NCBI RefSeq assembly: GCF_037038585.1
Contig: NC_092523.1
Location: 27,781,501-27,845,500 of the forward strand
Direction of reading: 5' to 3'
Length of the DNA: 64,000 nucleotides
DNA from: Patagioenas fasciata
Lineage: Eukaryota > Chordata > Aves > Columbiformes > Columbidae
A program made the translations under genes and the position numbers. The notes below the pieces were generated by a model, which was not told where the DNA came from, searched no databases, and was given only the letters and a program-made list of their open reading frames with translations. Of the stretch, positions 41,701 through 54,643 are shown one piece after another (the first letter of the stretch is position 1; each line of letters starts with the position of its first letter).

Positions 41701-42142
41701 ATCCTACGTATACCTACCCTTCTTCCACAACAGGATAGCTATTGAACTACTTTTTTTGTTGGAAACAAATACTTTTTAAATAAAAAAGATTAAATATTAA
41801 TTTGCAGATGTTTCGGACATGTATTACTGAGGCAAGCTTATTGTATGGGTTCATTGCAGGACCTGATGATTTCAATGACTTTTGCACAGCTTGTCTTTGG
41901 AAATCCAGGCAACGCTGGCACTCCAGATCATAGAGAACAAACGCAGGAGGTGCTGCTGGCGACAACCTGTTGCTGCAGGGAGCAGTGACAGCACCTGGCT
42001 CTACCAGAGAGGATGGCTGGCTCTGCAGGGACCCCGCTGATCTCATTCCTGCTCAGCAGGGCCCACCAGGTCAAGCTGCTGTCATGACAGATAGCTGATT
42101 CTTCTCACCATATTTAAAACAGGAATACTGTGGTTTAGGTTG

Positions 42143-42216
42143 TTTGGTTTGGTTTGGTTTGGTTTGGTTTGGTTTGGTTTGGTTTGGTTTGGTTTGGTTT
42201 GGTTTGGTTTGGTTTT
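42143..42216. repeat. (TTTGG)n pentanucleotide microsatellite
   Basis: About 14-15 uninterrupted TTTGG units occur in GABRB1 intron 3. The repeat opens a plus-strand frame of Val-Trp-Phe-Gly-Leu units that runs on for 150 codons. That frame has no other coding support and is an artefact. Confidence 0.95.
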
Positions 42217-45200
42217 TTATAGAGCCTATTACAATGCAGTTGGCATGTTTCTGGTTTGCAGTGTTTCCAAGGATGCTTTTTTGTGGGACTAGAAGGAAGC
42301 TTGGACTAAAGAAGGCAGATCTACATTCTTTAGTTGTTGGGGTTTTTTTTCCTCATCCAAATGATTACACTGATGGAGAGTTCACCACAATACTGTGGAA
42401 AGGGATTAAAAAATACGGAGCTCTGTATTTGAAACATTATGAATCCAATAAACTCATTAGGATGCATAGTTTTGCATTTATTAGTCCAAGCAAATGGCAT
42501 CAGTGTTTCAGTTACAGAAGTGATTGCTGTAACATGTTGCAACATTTAAGAACTCTGCAGGAGGAAGCTGGACAAACTTTAGGCAATAGTAAATGAGTGC
42601 AAATTTGGAACCAATATGCTTTGGCTGAAATACTTAAATTTGCTAATATTTAGCTATGTCCATGTGCTGTTGAGTCAATTTTTTTATAAAAATTCTGTAA
42701 AGGAAAAATATATGCAAAATCTAGATAGGGAAAAAGTTACTCTCACTTGTTAGCTGTTCTTCCACTGAATAGAGTACGTGGAGTATTTGAGTGCTCAGCC
42801 CACACTGTCCTTCAGTTAGGTTCCAGTGAAATCAGTGAGGATGCATCAGTGATGACTCAAACAAATCTTGTTCAGGCTGACTGTACCTTCCTGTACACTG
42901 CCTGTAATATTCATAAGCTCAAGATAAATGAGCTGTTCTAAATGCACACAGACATCAAGGAATAACTTTTCAAAATGCTTAGTTTCTATGCTAAAGTTTT
43001 TGAGATCTCAATAGCGAAATGCAAACAAATGAAAATGAGCAAACAAGGAAAACCTAGAGGCCCGTCATCTTCTCAGGAATATATATTCTTTGTCATTTCA
43101 CAGTCTTGGCTTATGGACAGCTTGGTTTTCCTTGCAGCTTTTTTACAATTTTCCTGCTGGTATATTCATCCATCCTAACCTAACATTTAAATGTTGGTGC
43201 AAAAAGCTATCAGTCTTTCTGACAGTAATCCAAGATCTCTGAATCCTTAGTCTACATTGAGCCGGCTACAGTGGAAATAAAATGAATTTGAACAACTACC
43301 TATGTGTTTTCTTATTATTCACACCAACAACTACATTATCAGAATGACATACAAGCTTTAAAAGTCACAAGTGAGAATCTCTTCTATTCTCTGTCGACAT
43401 GAATGATCACATACCTTTGATTTTAGTTTTATATTTGTCTTTAAAGTACAAAATCAGGATAGGTCTACAAGCGGAGCTTTGAATTTTGTGCTGACGTTGG
43501 AAGAATATGTGGGTGCTAACACTTCTCCTTCCCAGTGATGGTGCCATCATTGTGGCAGTGGAACAAAGCTGTGAGAGGAGGTCCTGATGCCAAAGGAAAA
43601 GGCAGCAGTTCAACTGGATCAGGACATGCTCAGAAAGTGTTTTTGAGACCAGGGCAAAAGCCTTAGATTTTGCTCTATGTTCAGCAGGAGATCAGAGACT
43701 ACAGTGATGATATATTTTTGCGTTACAGAAGAAAAGACAGTAGTCTCAGCAGTGAGGTCCTGGGTAGAACCATAGGGTCAAATTCTGTTCCTTACATGGA
43801 TCTGAGGATTTTTTTGCATGACTCTGGACACACAGCAATTCCTCTGGCCCTCAGAGTTCATCCTTTTATTGTTCCTATTATTCCATGTGAGGACAGGGAC
43901 ATTATGAGAATTAAATGCATTGTGTGAGTGTTCATTTGAACAGTGGGCTAGTTTCTGCACATTCAGATGGAAAGAAAAGGCATGCAGCCTGCAGCTAAAG
44001 AAGAATATATCCCCTGTGACCAGTTGTTTCAATACAGCATTGTGGCTTATGACCCAGCTGGTCTGTTCCTACATCTCTACAACAGTATTCCTGCAGTACT
44101 GACAGGAATTTATTTCTTACTTACCTAGTGAGAACTCCCAAGGCAACACAAGATGTTGCATGGTAGTTACATTTTCCTCAGTGGGATTACTGAATGACAT
44201 GTTGTGATATATCAAGAGGCAACTGTGAATTTAACTTGAGTCAGCACAGTAGACTTTACCCAGTACAGTAGGTTTCCAGATGAACATAGTGTGAATGTAA
44301 GAATAAAGGCAAGTTTCTGAAACCCTCACAGCATCACGCATCCTCTGCCGGCGTTAGCTTTTAAAACACACAGTTCTGGACTGGCTTGGGAAAACTTTGT
44401 GTATTCATTATTTATTTAGCTTACGTATTCACTTTAATATTTAACAACATGTTGTTTGCAGAATGGATTCACCGGAGAAGACAGTAATGATACTCATTTG
44501 TCAGAAGAATCAGGCATGTTGAAATACAAAACTTACTTTTTCTATTTACTCTTTGATGCCACTAAATGCCTATTTCTTGTAGCAGAACCGGTGAGCAACA
44601 TCCATGACTATTCTGTAAATAGGCTCATTAAGTTTTAGCCTGTGATTTGCTAGGTTTTTGGAACATGACAAAAACATGTGACAACAGAGGGCTCTGCTGA
44701 TCATTAAAGAGGTGGGCAGATTTTCATATGTATCCCTCTGTGGTCATACTGTCTTTTGCAAGAAATCACAAGGGTAGTGGTTGGGGAGGAAGAAGCGATA
44801 GAGACTGACACAAATTCTGGTTTTCGTCTCACATATTTAGCAGGGCAGTTAGCAAGGGCAGAAGTTTCCTTGTGTGGAAAAGATTTTTTTCTTTACATAG
44901 TTGTGGAAGAGTTGTAGTAAAACCTAACAAACCATAGCCTTCATTCGAAGTCTGCAGCTTGTAAGAGGAAAAAAGTCTTCCCAGACCTGCCATTCTCATT
45001 CTTGGAACAGGCACTTACTTCACAGGTTCACTGTCGGTGCTATGTCCAGTGTGATCTTTAAAAAAAGAAATTGTCCGTCTCCCCAAAGATACTCAACACC
45101 TTGCAAAGTGGTGCCATAAATAGCTGTTGAACAACACTGCACTAAGGGAAGAACAGTAAGTGATTTACAGTCAAATCCTCTGTGAAAACAGCTAGGAGTA

Positions 45201-46999
45201 AACAGGTTCAAGATGCTTTTTCTTGACTGATCAAAATACTTTCCTGACATTAATTGTTTCACGTTAAGTTCCCAGGTACTCCAGCAACATCTTCGAGAAC
45301 CAACATCTTCGAGATAGTGCTAGAGATAAAATGCTTTGACCATTCAGCCTGGGCTGTGAAACAAACAAATTCCCAGAGAGGCGGTATATTTTCCACAGTG
45401 TGACTTCTAGTAGATTGGCAACTTCTGTATTGCTTTCCACATCAGTGCCACAAATGAATTTTCATGCAAGGCTGAGTGAAAATATGTTATGAGACGATAC
45501 GTAAACTCACATTTTCTAATGTCAGCAGTCCAACTCATTTTCTCAGGGTTGGGTTTTCTATTGAATATGCAGCAGTAGACAATCACCAAATGATTTATTT
45601 TTTTTTTTCAGATTCAGTATCTTCTGACACACGAGATATGCATGATGGGGCAGCAAGCTGGGGGCTCACTGGGCATCTGATTCATTGTCACAGAGGTGGG
45701 CAGAGCAGACATCTGCATGGCAGGTGAGAAGGGGGACATCTGGCAGACAGTAGGAAGATACCCAGCTGGAGTTCAGTTACGAACTTGTGAAATTGGCCTG
45801 CACTTTGAGATTTCACTTTGAATGGCATTCAGTAGTTTTTATCTAGTTCCAGGGAGAAAACATCTGACATGTTAATAGGTCACTGGAAGCAAGGAAAGCA
45901 AATGGTGAGTGAGCCTTCAGCCCAGACAGCAAGGCATAGCTTAGAGCCAGATCAACAACAGCGCTTAAAAAACCAGAAAAATAGCAGTCTTCTCTCCCAA
46001 CGTGTTTCATAGTTTAGAGAAACATTACCTCCCACCCTCACAAAACTAGATTATAAGCAATCAAGTAATAATATGTTTCTCACCTTAGCAGTGGGATGAT
46101 AAAATGCATCGATAGCAGACATGGGCAATTTCTCAGTTTCTTTGTAGTCAGCCAGTCTTATTGACAATTGCATTCACGGAGTCAAATGATAAAAGCATAT
46201 CAGAGGATCAGTGAAATGTATTTCAGAAATGATCAACAGAAAACATAAGTAAATAATACGATAATAGAGAACCTAGAGCATGCCAGAAGGGAATACAAAT
46301 GCCAGACAGCGTGTTGTATACAGTGTCTCATCGTACAATTAAATTTTAAAATACAAACTACATTTTTGCTTAAAGTGAAAGATGGTTTCTGAACAAAGGA
46401 ATCCCTCAGAAGATGCAACATTAAAAACTAAATACAAAACAATTACTTTTTCATCCGTCTCTGTTAAAAGATTAAACCTCTATTATCTGGACATCCATAA
46501 GCACAATATAATCTCAAGAGGAATACAAAATGTAGGATCAACTTCTGTTAAAAAAATAATTCTAACTTAAGTTAGTTTTCTTTCCTCACTTCAAGTTGGT
46601 TTTACTTTATGAAATGTTCTACTGTCTATGTTTAGTTGAATAGGAAAGGACGGCCAAGAAAATTTCCCTTCGAAAGAGCACTCGCTGCGCTGTGCTGTCC
46701 CATGGCTCCCATCTCTCTCCCCCATCCGTTGCTGTATCAGCGAATGATAATAAGCTGGAGACGATGTTTCCAAAACTAGTGCTGAGGTGTTCAGCCGAGG
46801 TGGCTGCATAGCTGTGAGTTTGAGCAGGAGGTTTTTGGCAGAAGTATGGTGGGACAAACACCATCCTGAAAAATGCTTTGTAAATTCATTTATTTATTTA
46901 GTGTTTAGCATCAACATAAAAGTCAACAAAAGGCTAAGGTTATACTAGAGACTTGGTGTTATAGCATTGGAGAATGGAATAGGATGGGATAATCTAAAG

Positions 47000-47110
47000 C
47001 AGGAGGGAGTGTCAAACTCATTTTCACCGAGGGCCATGTCAGCCTCGTGGTTGCCTTCAAAGGGCCAAATGTGATTTTAGGACTGTATAAATGTAACTAC
47101 TCCTACCACT
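47000..47110 (+). mobile_element. hAT/Charlie-like DNA transposon (MITE) end fragment
   Basis: GTGTCAAACTCATTTTCACC, GAGGGCCATGTCAGCCTC, GTGGTTGCCTTCAAAGGGCC and GATTTTAGGACTGTATAAAT follow in the order of a widespread amniote repeat that I remember as a non-autonomous hAT-type element. The differences from the remembered sequence are mainly CpG-to-TpG/CpA changes, as expected of an old copy. Only one terminal region is seen, with no matching inverted end nearby. The classification is from memory. Confidence 0.55.
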
Positions 47111-47868
47111 TTAATTCTCTGTTGCTACGTAGTATGGTAAAAGCAAATTTCATGTAAATCTTCCCAAAGATGAAAATCAACCATGTAGTGCCCCACTATG
47201 ATTGTGAACAGAAGATACTAACTTTGGAACTGAAAAGAATTCACAACTCTGCTCTAGATCCTTCTTGCTCCAGAAAATGTTTTGTAAATGGATGGTGCCA
47301 ACTTCTCCTTGTTTTGTAAACCAGACAGTACCTACAACTGAGCATGATATTAAGTAGAGTGTTATGAAATCTACTCTTTCCTTCCCTACAGTTTCTACAT
47401 AGAGATACAAGATTATAAAAATTTAAGTGTGAATGTAATCGAAATACTATGATTCAGTTTCACTTTGCACTGATCCATGGCAAAAAGCAAGGGATTCTCA
47501 CTGTGGACTAAATAGTAAATGAAAACGTAGAACAGAAATTCAAGTTTCATCATGCAGGTTTTATAAATCCCTCTTCTGTACCTCTGGCAGCCATTGTTTC
47601 TTTAGCATGGCATCCCATGTTTTGACATGGATGCTACTGGTTCTCTTGTAGGATCCCACGGTGCCTTCTTCACTTGGCATTTCCTGCTCACAAATTGTCA
47701 TTTTTTGAAAATCTGCTGAAAAAAAAAACTCCAAAACCCATAAATATATCCCTTGCTTCCCACAACAGCTATTTACAACTGTACAGTTGATCAGTAGCAG
47801 GAGTACTGTGAATGTATTACACAGAACTCCCCAAGCAACACAACCTTTGAAAAAAAAGGTCTTTGTTA

Positions 47869-47896
47869 AAATATGTATATATATATATATGTATAT
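47869..47896. repeat. Short (AT)n/(GTAT) tract
   Basis: GTATATATATATATATGTATAT lies in GABRB1 intron 3. It underlies spurious Ile-Tyr-rich frames on both strands. Confidence 0.85.
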
Positions 47897-50800
47897 CCCT
47901 CCCAAAAGAGGTAAGAATGTCTGGCCACAGTTACTTAAATGTTTGCTTAAACAAAATGATGAATCAGGCAGAGAAGCATAAGGTAAGAATAAGAAACTGC
48001 AGGGGATGGCAGTCAGGGACATCATATGTGAGGTTGTTAGGGATCTTGTAGAAGTCAGTATTGGTCTTCCCTGAACCAGGATTAGGAAGAAAAGCTGCTT
48101 TCTGGCTAAGATTCTAGATAACCCAATTCAATTCCTAACTCAGCTGTAGAGTTGCAGTTATATTTTATCCAGCAATATTATTTCCTTTTGCTGAAGATAA
48201 AAGCTTTCCAACATAGCTGGTTATGACAACATCCAACAGATTTATTGCTACAATACTGGATTATTCATTCACTATGATATTTTATTATATCTCTGATTTA
48301 ATTTTTAAAGTAGAGTTATCCAAATGAATTTCACAGCATAAGAGGTAAAGTCACAAAGAATTATTTCTTTCTCTGTATAACGTATTTATGCCTCTGTGTA
48401 TTTTTATGTTTTGTTAGGTGACTACGATTTGCTTCCAACATTTTCCGATCATGGAGGAGTTTCTTCGCTCATAATTTAAGTGACTGATCACTTGAGAATT
48501 AATTTTTGCTCAAATGGTTGGGAAAAAAACCCCAACTGTTTAAGAGAATTACTTTATGAAAGAAAATACTTATAAATATGCATTTTCTATACAAATTTTC
48601 TAATGTCCTGTTGATTATAAGCCTAAGAGGGTTAGATTAACAATATTTACTAGACTTATACACATTAGCAAAAAAATTATGTAATTTTTATGGAGCCTCC
48701 AAGTCTCTGAATGTTTCATCTTTTCTGCAAGTTTCTGGAATCTGATTACAGAACAGCAAGAAAAAAAGTAGGGTTTTTTGTTTTTACTGGGTGAGTTTGG
48801 CACGTTTGTCAAACTAGCAATATCATTTTCTTCTCTGGGGGACTGCAGATACACAACTGGTTTTTACTTTGTTTTGCATTAACCCTCCATTCTGGAATTA
48901 AAACAACTGAAACCAATAACAAAGGCAAAATCCCTCCTGATTTAAACCAAGGGAAGGCTGGCCAATGTGGACAGAGAAGGGAAAGATCTGTTGATACAGC
49001 ACTTAGTCATAGTGTTGTCTTGCATTTACTTTTAGTAGATCATTTTTCCTAGCAAGGTCTCCTTGTGCAGACTATTCGATTGCTTCAGAATATCAGAAAG
49101 TACAGAAGACAGTATAATGATGAAAACTGATGGAAAGGGGGTGGATGAGATTCAGAATTGCTTATCATTTGTGCAATTTTGGTCATTTCAGAAACACTAG
49201 GCTTTCCTATCTCTACATTGCTGTACTTTTTTTTCCTTTCCTTTTGCATCATTCTTGGTCAAACAGTGAAGGAAGGTTCATCCACTACTTTTGCTCAGCT
49301 TACAAAAAGTGCTGGTTCCCCATTACAGTGGTATTTGGAAGTTTGTTGTAAAACAGAAACAGAAGGAATGTTCAACTCTTCAGTAGTCCTCTAAATGCAT
49401 AAATAGTGCTGTAACTTCAGTTCTTCAGGGGCATTCCTTTAGTGGCGTCCATCAAGGTGAAGTATTCGACAAACAAGCCTACCATAGCAAGGAAAATGGG
49501 ATGCCTACGGGATCCATGTTCTTAAGATTACATGGAGAGATTCAACTTTCCATAAAAAAGCCTGTTTTTTCATCACTATGTTGAAGGAGCCAACTGTCAG
49601 GTTCTGCACACACATCATGGTCTCAGGCCTGTTCGCCCGTGACTGGTGGTTCTCCTTTGCTGTGCAGGATTTCATCTGTCAGGAATCATTCCAGAGTGCA
49701 GCAGTTGGATTAAACATTCGCTTTGTGTTCAAACCCGAGGAAACTGCTAGCTGTCCATAAACCTGCCATTGCGGAAGGAGCACAGACCATACTTTTCTGT
49801 ATCTATACAGATCTTAAAATAACCTGTAATCCACATATGTCAATTCTTCTGGCAAGTGACACTTAGGTTTTGTTCTACATTAGAGCCATCAGCATCTTTC
49901 AATGCCTTTGATAGCCAAAGATATGATTATTAAAAGGTGGCAACAGCCCTCTTCAGCAATTGAACTCATTTGTTAAAAGGTGACAAGAAGTGTTTGCTCA
50001 GTGTCTTACCAGCATCTCTTTGGGGCCAAGTAGAAGGAGCTGCTCTCTAAGTATGGCTGTTTAAAAATCATTCAAAAATTAGCACAAATAGATGAAGAAT
50101 CAGAGCACACTTTTCTCAGCCAGTTTGGCATCCTTGATTCTCTTCAGATTCAGCTCTGTGACTCAAGTAGTGTTTGAACTGTAACCCAGACAGAGGGTAG
50201 GAACATCAAAGATCAGTCCACAAACAGAAGGAACCGTAATCCCATTCCCAGTCCCATTCCAGTGGTAACAACCTCACCAGGATTTAGTTTTTCTACATAA
50301 ATCAACAATAACTCCACTTATGCCAGGGGGTTATACCAACAACAGAGAAACTGGTATCAAGCTTAAGAACTGTGGTGACAAAATACTGGCTTCTGTAGCA
50401 TTTCAAGAGCTCATGTAATGCTGATGCTATTGTGATGCTACTTTTATCGATACAGCTGTTAAACACTTGAGAAGCTTGGGACAGTTTTTCTTCTACTGAA
50501 AAAGCTTCTAAAGAAGCTGGAAAACAGGACCAGTACTTTAATATTTCTAGCAAAGTTAAGATGGTGTGGCTTCATCTATTTGTGTAATGACAAGCTATAG
50601 TCTATCTGCCTAAACTAACCCATGATTTCAGGTAAATTTTCTAAAGCTTGAAAATATACTGTGTTAAAAAGAGAAAGATTTTATTAAGTCACATTAACCA
50701 ATCAGCTGCATCCTTGAAAACCCAGTAAAAGCTTTAAACAAAAATTTTATTCCTCTCTGACTGAAAAAAATCATACTGCCTTGAATAAAGAGAAAAGAGG

Positions 50801-53800
50801 CAAAAAAGCAAGTGATTACAGTCTGAGAATTTATACTTCAAGTTTTAGTTGGATGTGTTGTAAACTCCCCAGATTCATTATGCTCACACTGCCAAGAATT
50901 ACTCTAATGTAATAGATGAGAATTGCTCTAATGTATTACCATTGGCTGCCAACAGTAATTCTATTAATTCAAAGAGCTAATGACATTTACTAGTATTGCC
51001 ATGCTGTTTTATTGCATCTTTGAAAATAGATGGGAATACTCAGTGGTGTGTCATTCTAAACAGACTAAATTTAGAGCCTCATTCTCCACTCTTTCCACTC
51101 ATATTTTATGAGACCAAATCTGAATAGCAGTGGTGGGATTCAGCAGGTAAATGGCACCCGTGCTCCTGAATTACATACTGTACACCGTACGTGTATGAGG
51201 TGTCCAAGACAATAGCTCATCCTGTGATGGGGTGCAAGATAATCATCAACCTAGTACTCTTATAGGCTTGTATTTTCACATTATGCAGGATAACACAGAT
51301 ACCGGTTTGAGTGTGGAAGCCAGATCATTCAACACAATGCTCAAAGTAAGTAGTCCAGACTCAACAGGGCTGATTAATTTGCACCTGGTATCCACAAAAA
51401 ATAGCTGCACCATATCTATTTTAGAACAGACATGGGTCAGAGGTGGTTTAGGTTGCCTGAATCAAGATGTGCAGCAAGACACACACAAACCAAATTAAAG
51501 TGTGAGGTCAGCTCACCAAACAGAGATCAGCCTAACCTAGCCAGGCAGAAGTCATCTTCGTAACTGAATGCCCAGGATGTAGGCATCCAAGCTAGACATT
51601 TTTCACAGAAGAGGAAGGCTCAGTACTGTTTCCCTTTCACTGGGCTGCCTACAGTTTTGAGCAGTCATGCAAGAGATAATATCCCTATTCTAGAGCAACT
51701 GACTTCATGTCTCCTTGAGGAGAGCTCTGAACAAAGTTACCTGGTGTGGGGGTAAGTTGCTCCTGTAGAAACTGTTGCATGTTTTTGAGTAAGAAAACAT
51801 TACAGGAAATGTATCTGAGGTCCAGCTCTACCCTGGCAAATCCCTAATATTAAATACACTCTACTTTCAGACAAAAACGTTTGCCTATGCAGTTCTAGTA
51901 GGAATCACTCACAGACAGGCTTTGTTTTTGAGATGACAAATTTCTTAATACAAAGTCCCTTTTTCTAAAATGAAAGTGCTAAAATCTATCAGCAAAACAG
52001 CAATAGCCACAAGGACTGTAAACAGGAATGTGTCTGGTGATAACTAATTTGTTACTTTTCTCCAGTCTAGTAGCAGATTCATCATTAAAATACACAGCAT
52101 CTATAATTCTAGCTAAAATACACACTCGGTAGCTCTGCATGAGCTGGCTGTACTGGGAGTTACAGGCTGGAGCACATGTAGCATCCTGTTCCCTTGTGGC
52201 TGCTTGTGCTAAAAAAGGGTTGAAAGCAGGAAATCAGTAGGTCCCAGCAGGTCAGGATTCCTTAGAGACTGCATCACCAGATGATTCCCAAGTGCTGATG
52301 CAATGTACAGGAGCACAGCAGTTATTCCTTACTGACTTGCAGTTCCCAGGCAGTACAGGTTAAAACAGAATTTTGAAGGCTGCAGTCAGCAATGGTGAAC
52401 GCACAAGCAAAACAAGCGACTACCTAAACTAAGCGGGTGTTAGACACAGCATGTTTGTAGGGGTAAGCACAGGAGGGAAGTCCTGTAGGTCTCACTGCAG
52501 TGACCACAGCTCCATTGCAGGTTCAGGCTGTCTCCTCAGAGTAGCTCATTCCAGTGCCCTCTCCCCTCGCCCACCTTATTGCAGGTGCCTCTTGCCAGGC
52601 ACCCTGACCCCACGCTCTGCTGGCCAGTGCTGATGCGGAAGGGAAGGGCTGCACAGGTAAAGCTGCCCTGGTGGGCAGCATGGTGGGAGGGAGAAGCAGC
52701 AGGCCACATTCTCCTCATCTACCCTCAGACAACAGGGCAAGGGCTGGGCACACAAGCTCAGGATCAGCAGGGAAAGCTGCAGCTTTAGATGTAACTGAAT
52801 ACACAAGCAGACACAAGCACCAGGACAGGGAGCTCATTCAATGTTTGCTCCCAGCCCACGTAGGTAGATGGTGCTTGACAGAGCCACTCTCTTGTGGCTG
52901 CAAAACTAAATTCTGTCAAAATGAGTAAGTTGTTTTATCTTCCTCCTCAAGGCAGTAATATTTGTGTTTGTACTGATAAAAGACCTGAAGCCAACGCAAT
53001 ATGTAGGCAGATGCAAAACAGCTCATGATGCATCTTCCATGTATTTTTCACAGCAGAAGTCTACAGATCTTGACACTGCATGCTTTGCCACAAGGAGAGT
53101 CTGTTTGCTATCATTGAACATGTCCTCCCTAATAAGATGTGACTTCACTGTGCTGAATCTGTAAGGACCAAGGAGCAATTACATATTAACTGTGCTTAAA
53201 TTTCGTTACAACCTGCCCTCTAACTCCACAAGTCTTCTCACTCACTGTTTTTGGCTGATGTAAGGTTTACCCCTGATGGAACAAGAAGCCTGTACAAATA
53301 CTCTAAAACCCATCCTAGAAGAATCACTTCAGTCTCCCAAAGAAAATGTTGTAAAAAAACCAAGAGCCTGAACTGATCCCGCCATCTGCAATCCCAGGAA
53401 AGCAGCATCTCCCTATAAGGCTAGGCTTAGTTTCAAAAAGAGAATTTGCTGCAGCTATTGATGGTTTAAAACTAGCTTTATTTTTTACATAAGCTCTTTT
53501 TCATTTTTCTGCTACCTGACAAAACCTTTTCCGAGTATCAAGGGGAAATTATGAAGGCCCAAGATGTACAAACTATACTATTCACTTGCTGTAAGCCTTG
53601 TTTTTGTTCTACCAAGGTGGCAATTTTCAGGTCAAAGCCCAGATGTTAGGAACCTGGTCCAACCCAGTCATCTAAGCTCATTTGTACGGTCATCAGAGAA
53701 AGACATGCCTGCCCAGCAGGCTGTCGATCAATTCATACCCATTCTCAAGATGTGCAAGATGTGTGTCAAAGACAGTTGTGATTGAAAGTTCTTTTAGTGT

Positions 53801-53925
53801 GTCATGACAGTTCACATATAATAAGAAATGGTTTAGTAAAGAAGAGGAGGATTTACATGAGATCGTAAGCAAGGGAAAGAAAATTAAATCACGAATTAAC
53901 AATTAAAAGTTTCAACGAGCCAGGA

Positions 53926-54643
53926 TGTCAAGGTTTAATTGCAAGGCGACAATAAACCATGGCAGATGCTCTCTGTTAGTCTTCCCTCCACCCTCTCCTT
54001 AGATAGGAAAAAGTGATAAGAAGGATAAGGAAGAGAGGCTTCGAGTTGGAAAGGTTTTAAAGGCTTTACTAATACTACTAATAAATAGAGAAAATATACA
54101 AAATATACAAAACCAATCTTAAATATCCCGAGGTAGCAGCTTTGCCCAATATGGAGTTGGCGTCACTCCAGCAGCTGCAGGGCAAGGACCCAGAAGTCCT
54201 GGGTGGGACTTCACAGGAAACCAGAGCTGGATTCAGGGATGCAGGATCTCAGGCCTTGGATTGCAGGGATGACAGGCAGGGTCCTCTTCAGATGCTGGCC
54301 ATGGTCAAAGAGAGTGAGACCCTTGTGATCTTCCTCTTTTATAGGGTGTATGACATGGATGGGATGGAATCCTCAGTTGATCAGTTTTAGTCACCTGTTG
54401 TATCTGCCCCTCCTTCCAAATACGCCCCTCTCACAATGGAACATATGGAATTTTATCAGAATTCTTGGTTGTTATAGTAAAAAATCTAAACATGAGCTGC
54501 TTCTGCTTCATTGGTACTCTTATCAGTCCAGATCAAGCAGCGTCTCAAAAACATGCAGTTACTTAGAAGGTACTTAGAAGAACTTAGCTGAAAGGAAAAT
54601 TCACTAAAAGAGAACTGGTCTTGTTTTTAACAAAACTAGGACA
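53926..54643 (-). mobile_element. Endogenous retrovirus LTR (3' LTR of a decayed element)
   Basis: This 718-bp LTR is read on the minus strand. It starts TGTCCTAG (at 54643) and ends CTTGACA (at 53926), giving TGTC/GACA inverted termini. A TATA box (TATAAAAG) lies at 54336-54343, and an AGTAAA-type polyadenylation signal about 270 bp downstream at 54065-54070. Just upstream in the sense direction is a purine-rich polypurine-tract-like sequence (AGGGGTGGAAA), followed in the same orientation by gag-like remnants. This order marks it as the 3' LTR. I found no matching 5' LTR beyond 56170, so no target-site duplication can be tested. Confidence 0.75.

Noticed and set aside
42144-42596. 150-codon plus-strand frame starting in a repeat
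   Set aside because: The first part is the TTTGG microsatellite. The rest shows no domain, no conserved motif and no splice context that I can support.
45289-45316. Short duplicated word CAACATCTTCGAGA
   Set aside because: It is a two-copy local duplication of about 15 bp with no sign of function.
47561-48025. 154-codon minus-strand frame
   Set aside because: It runs through an AT dinucleotide tract and poly-A/T stretches. The composition is that of random intronic DNA.
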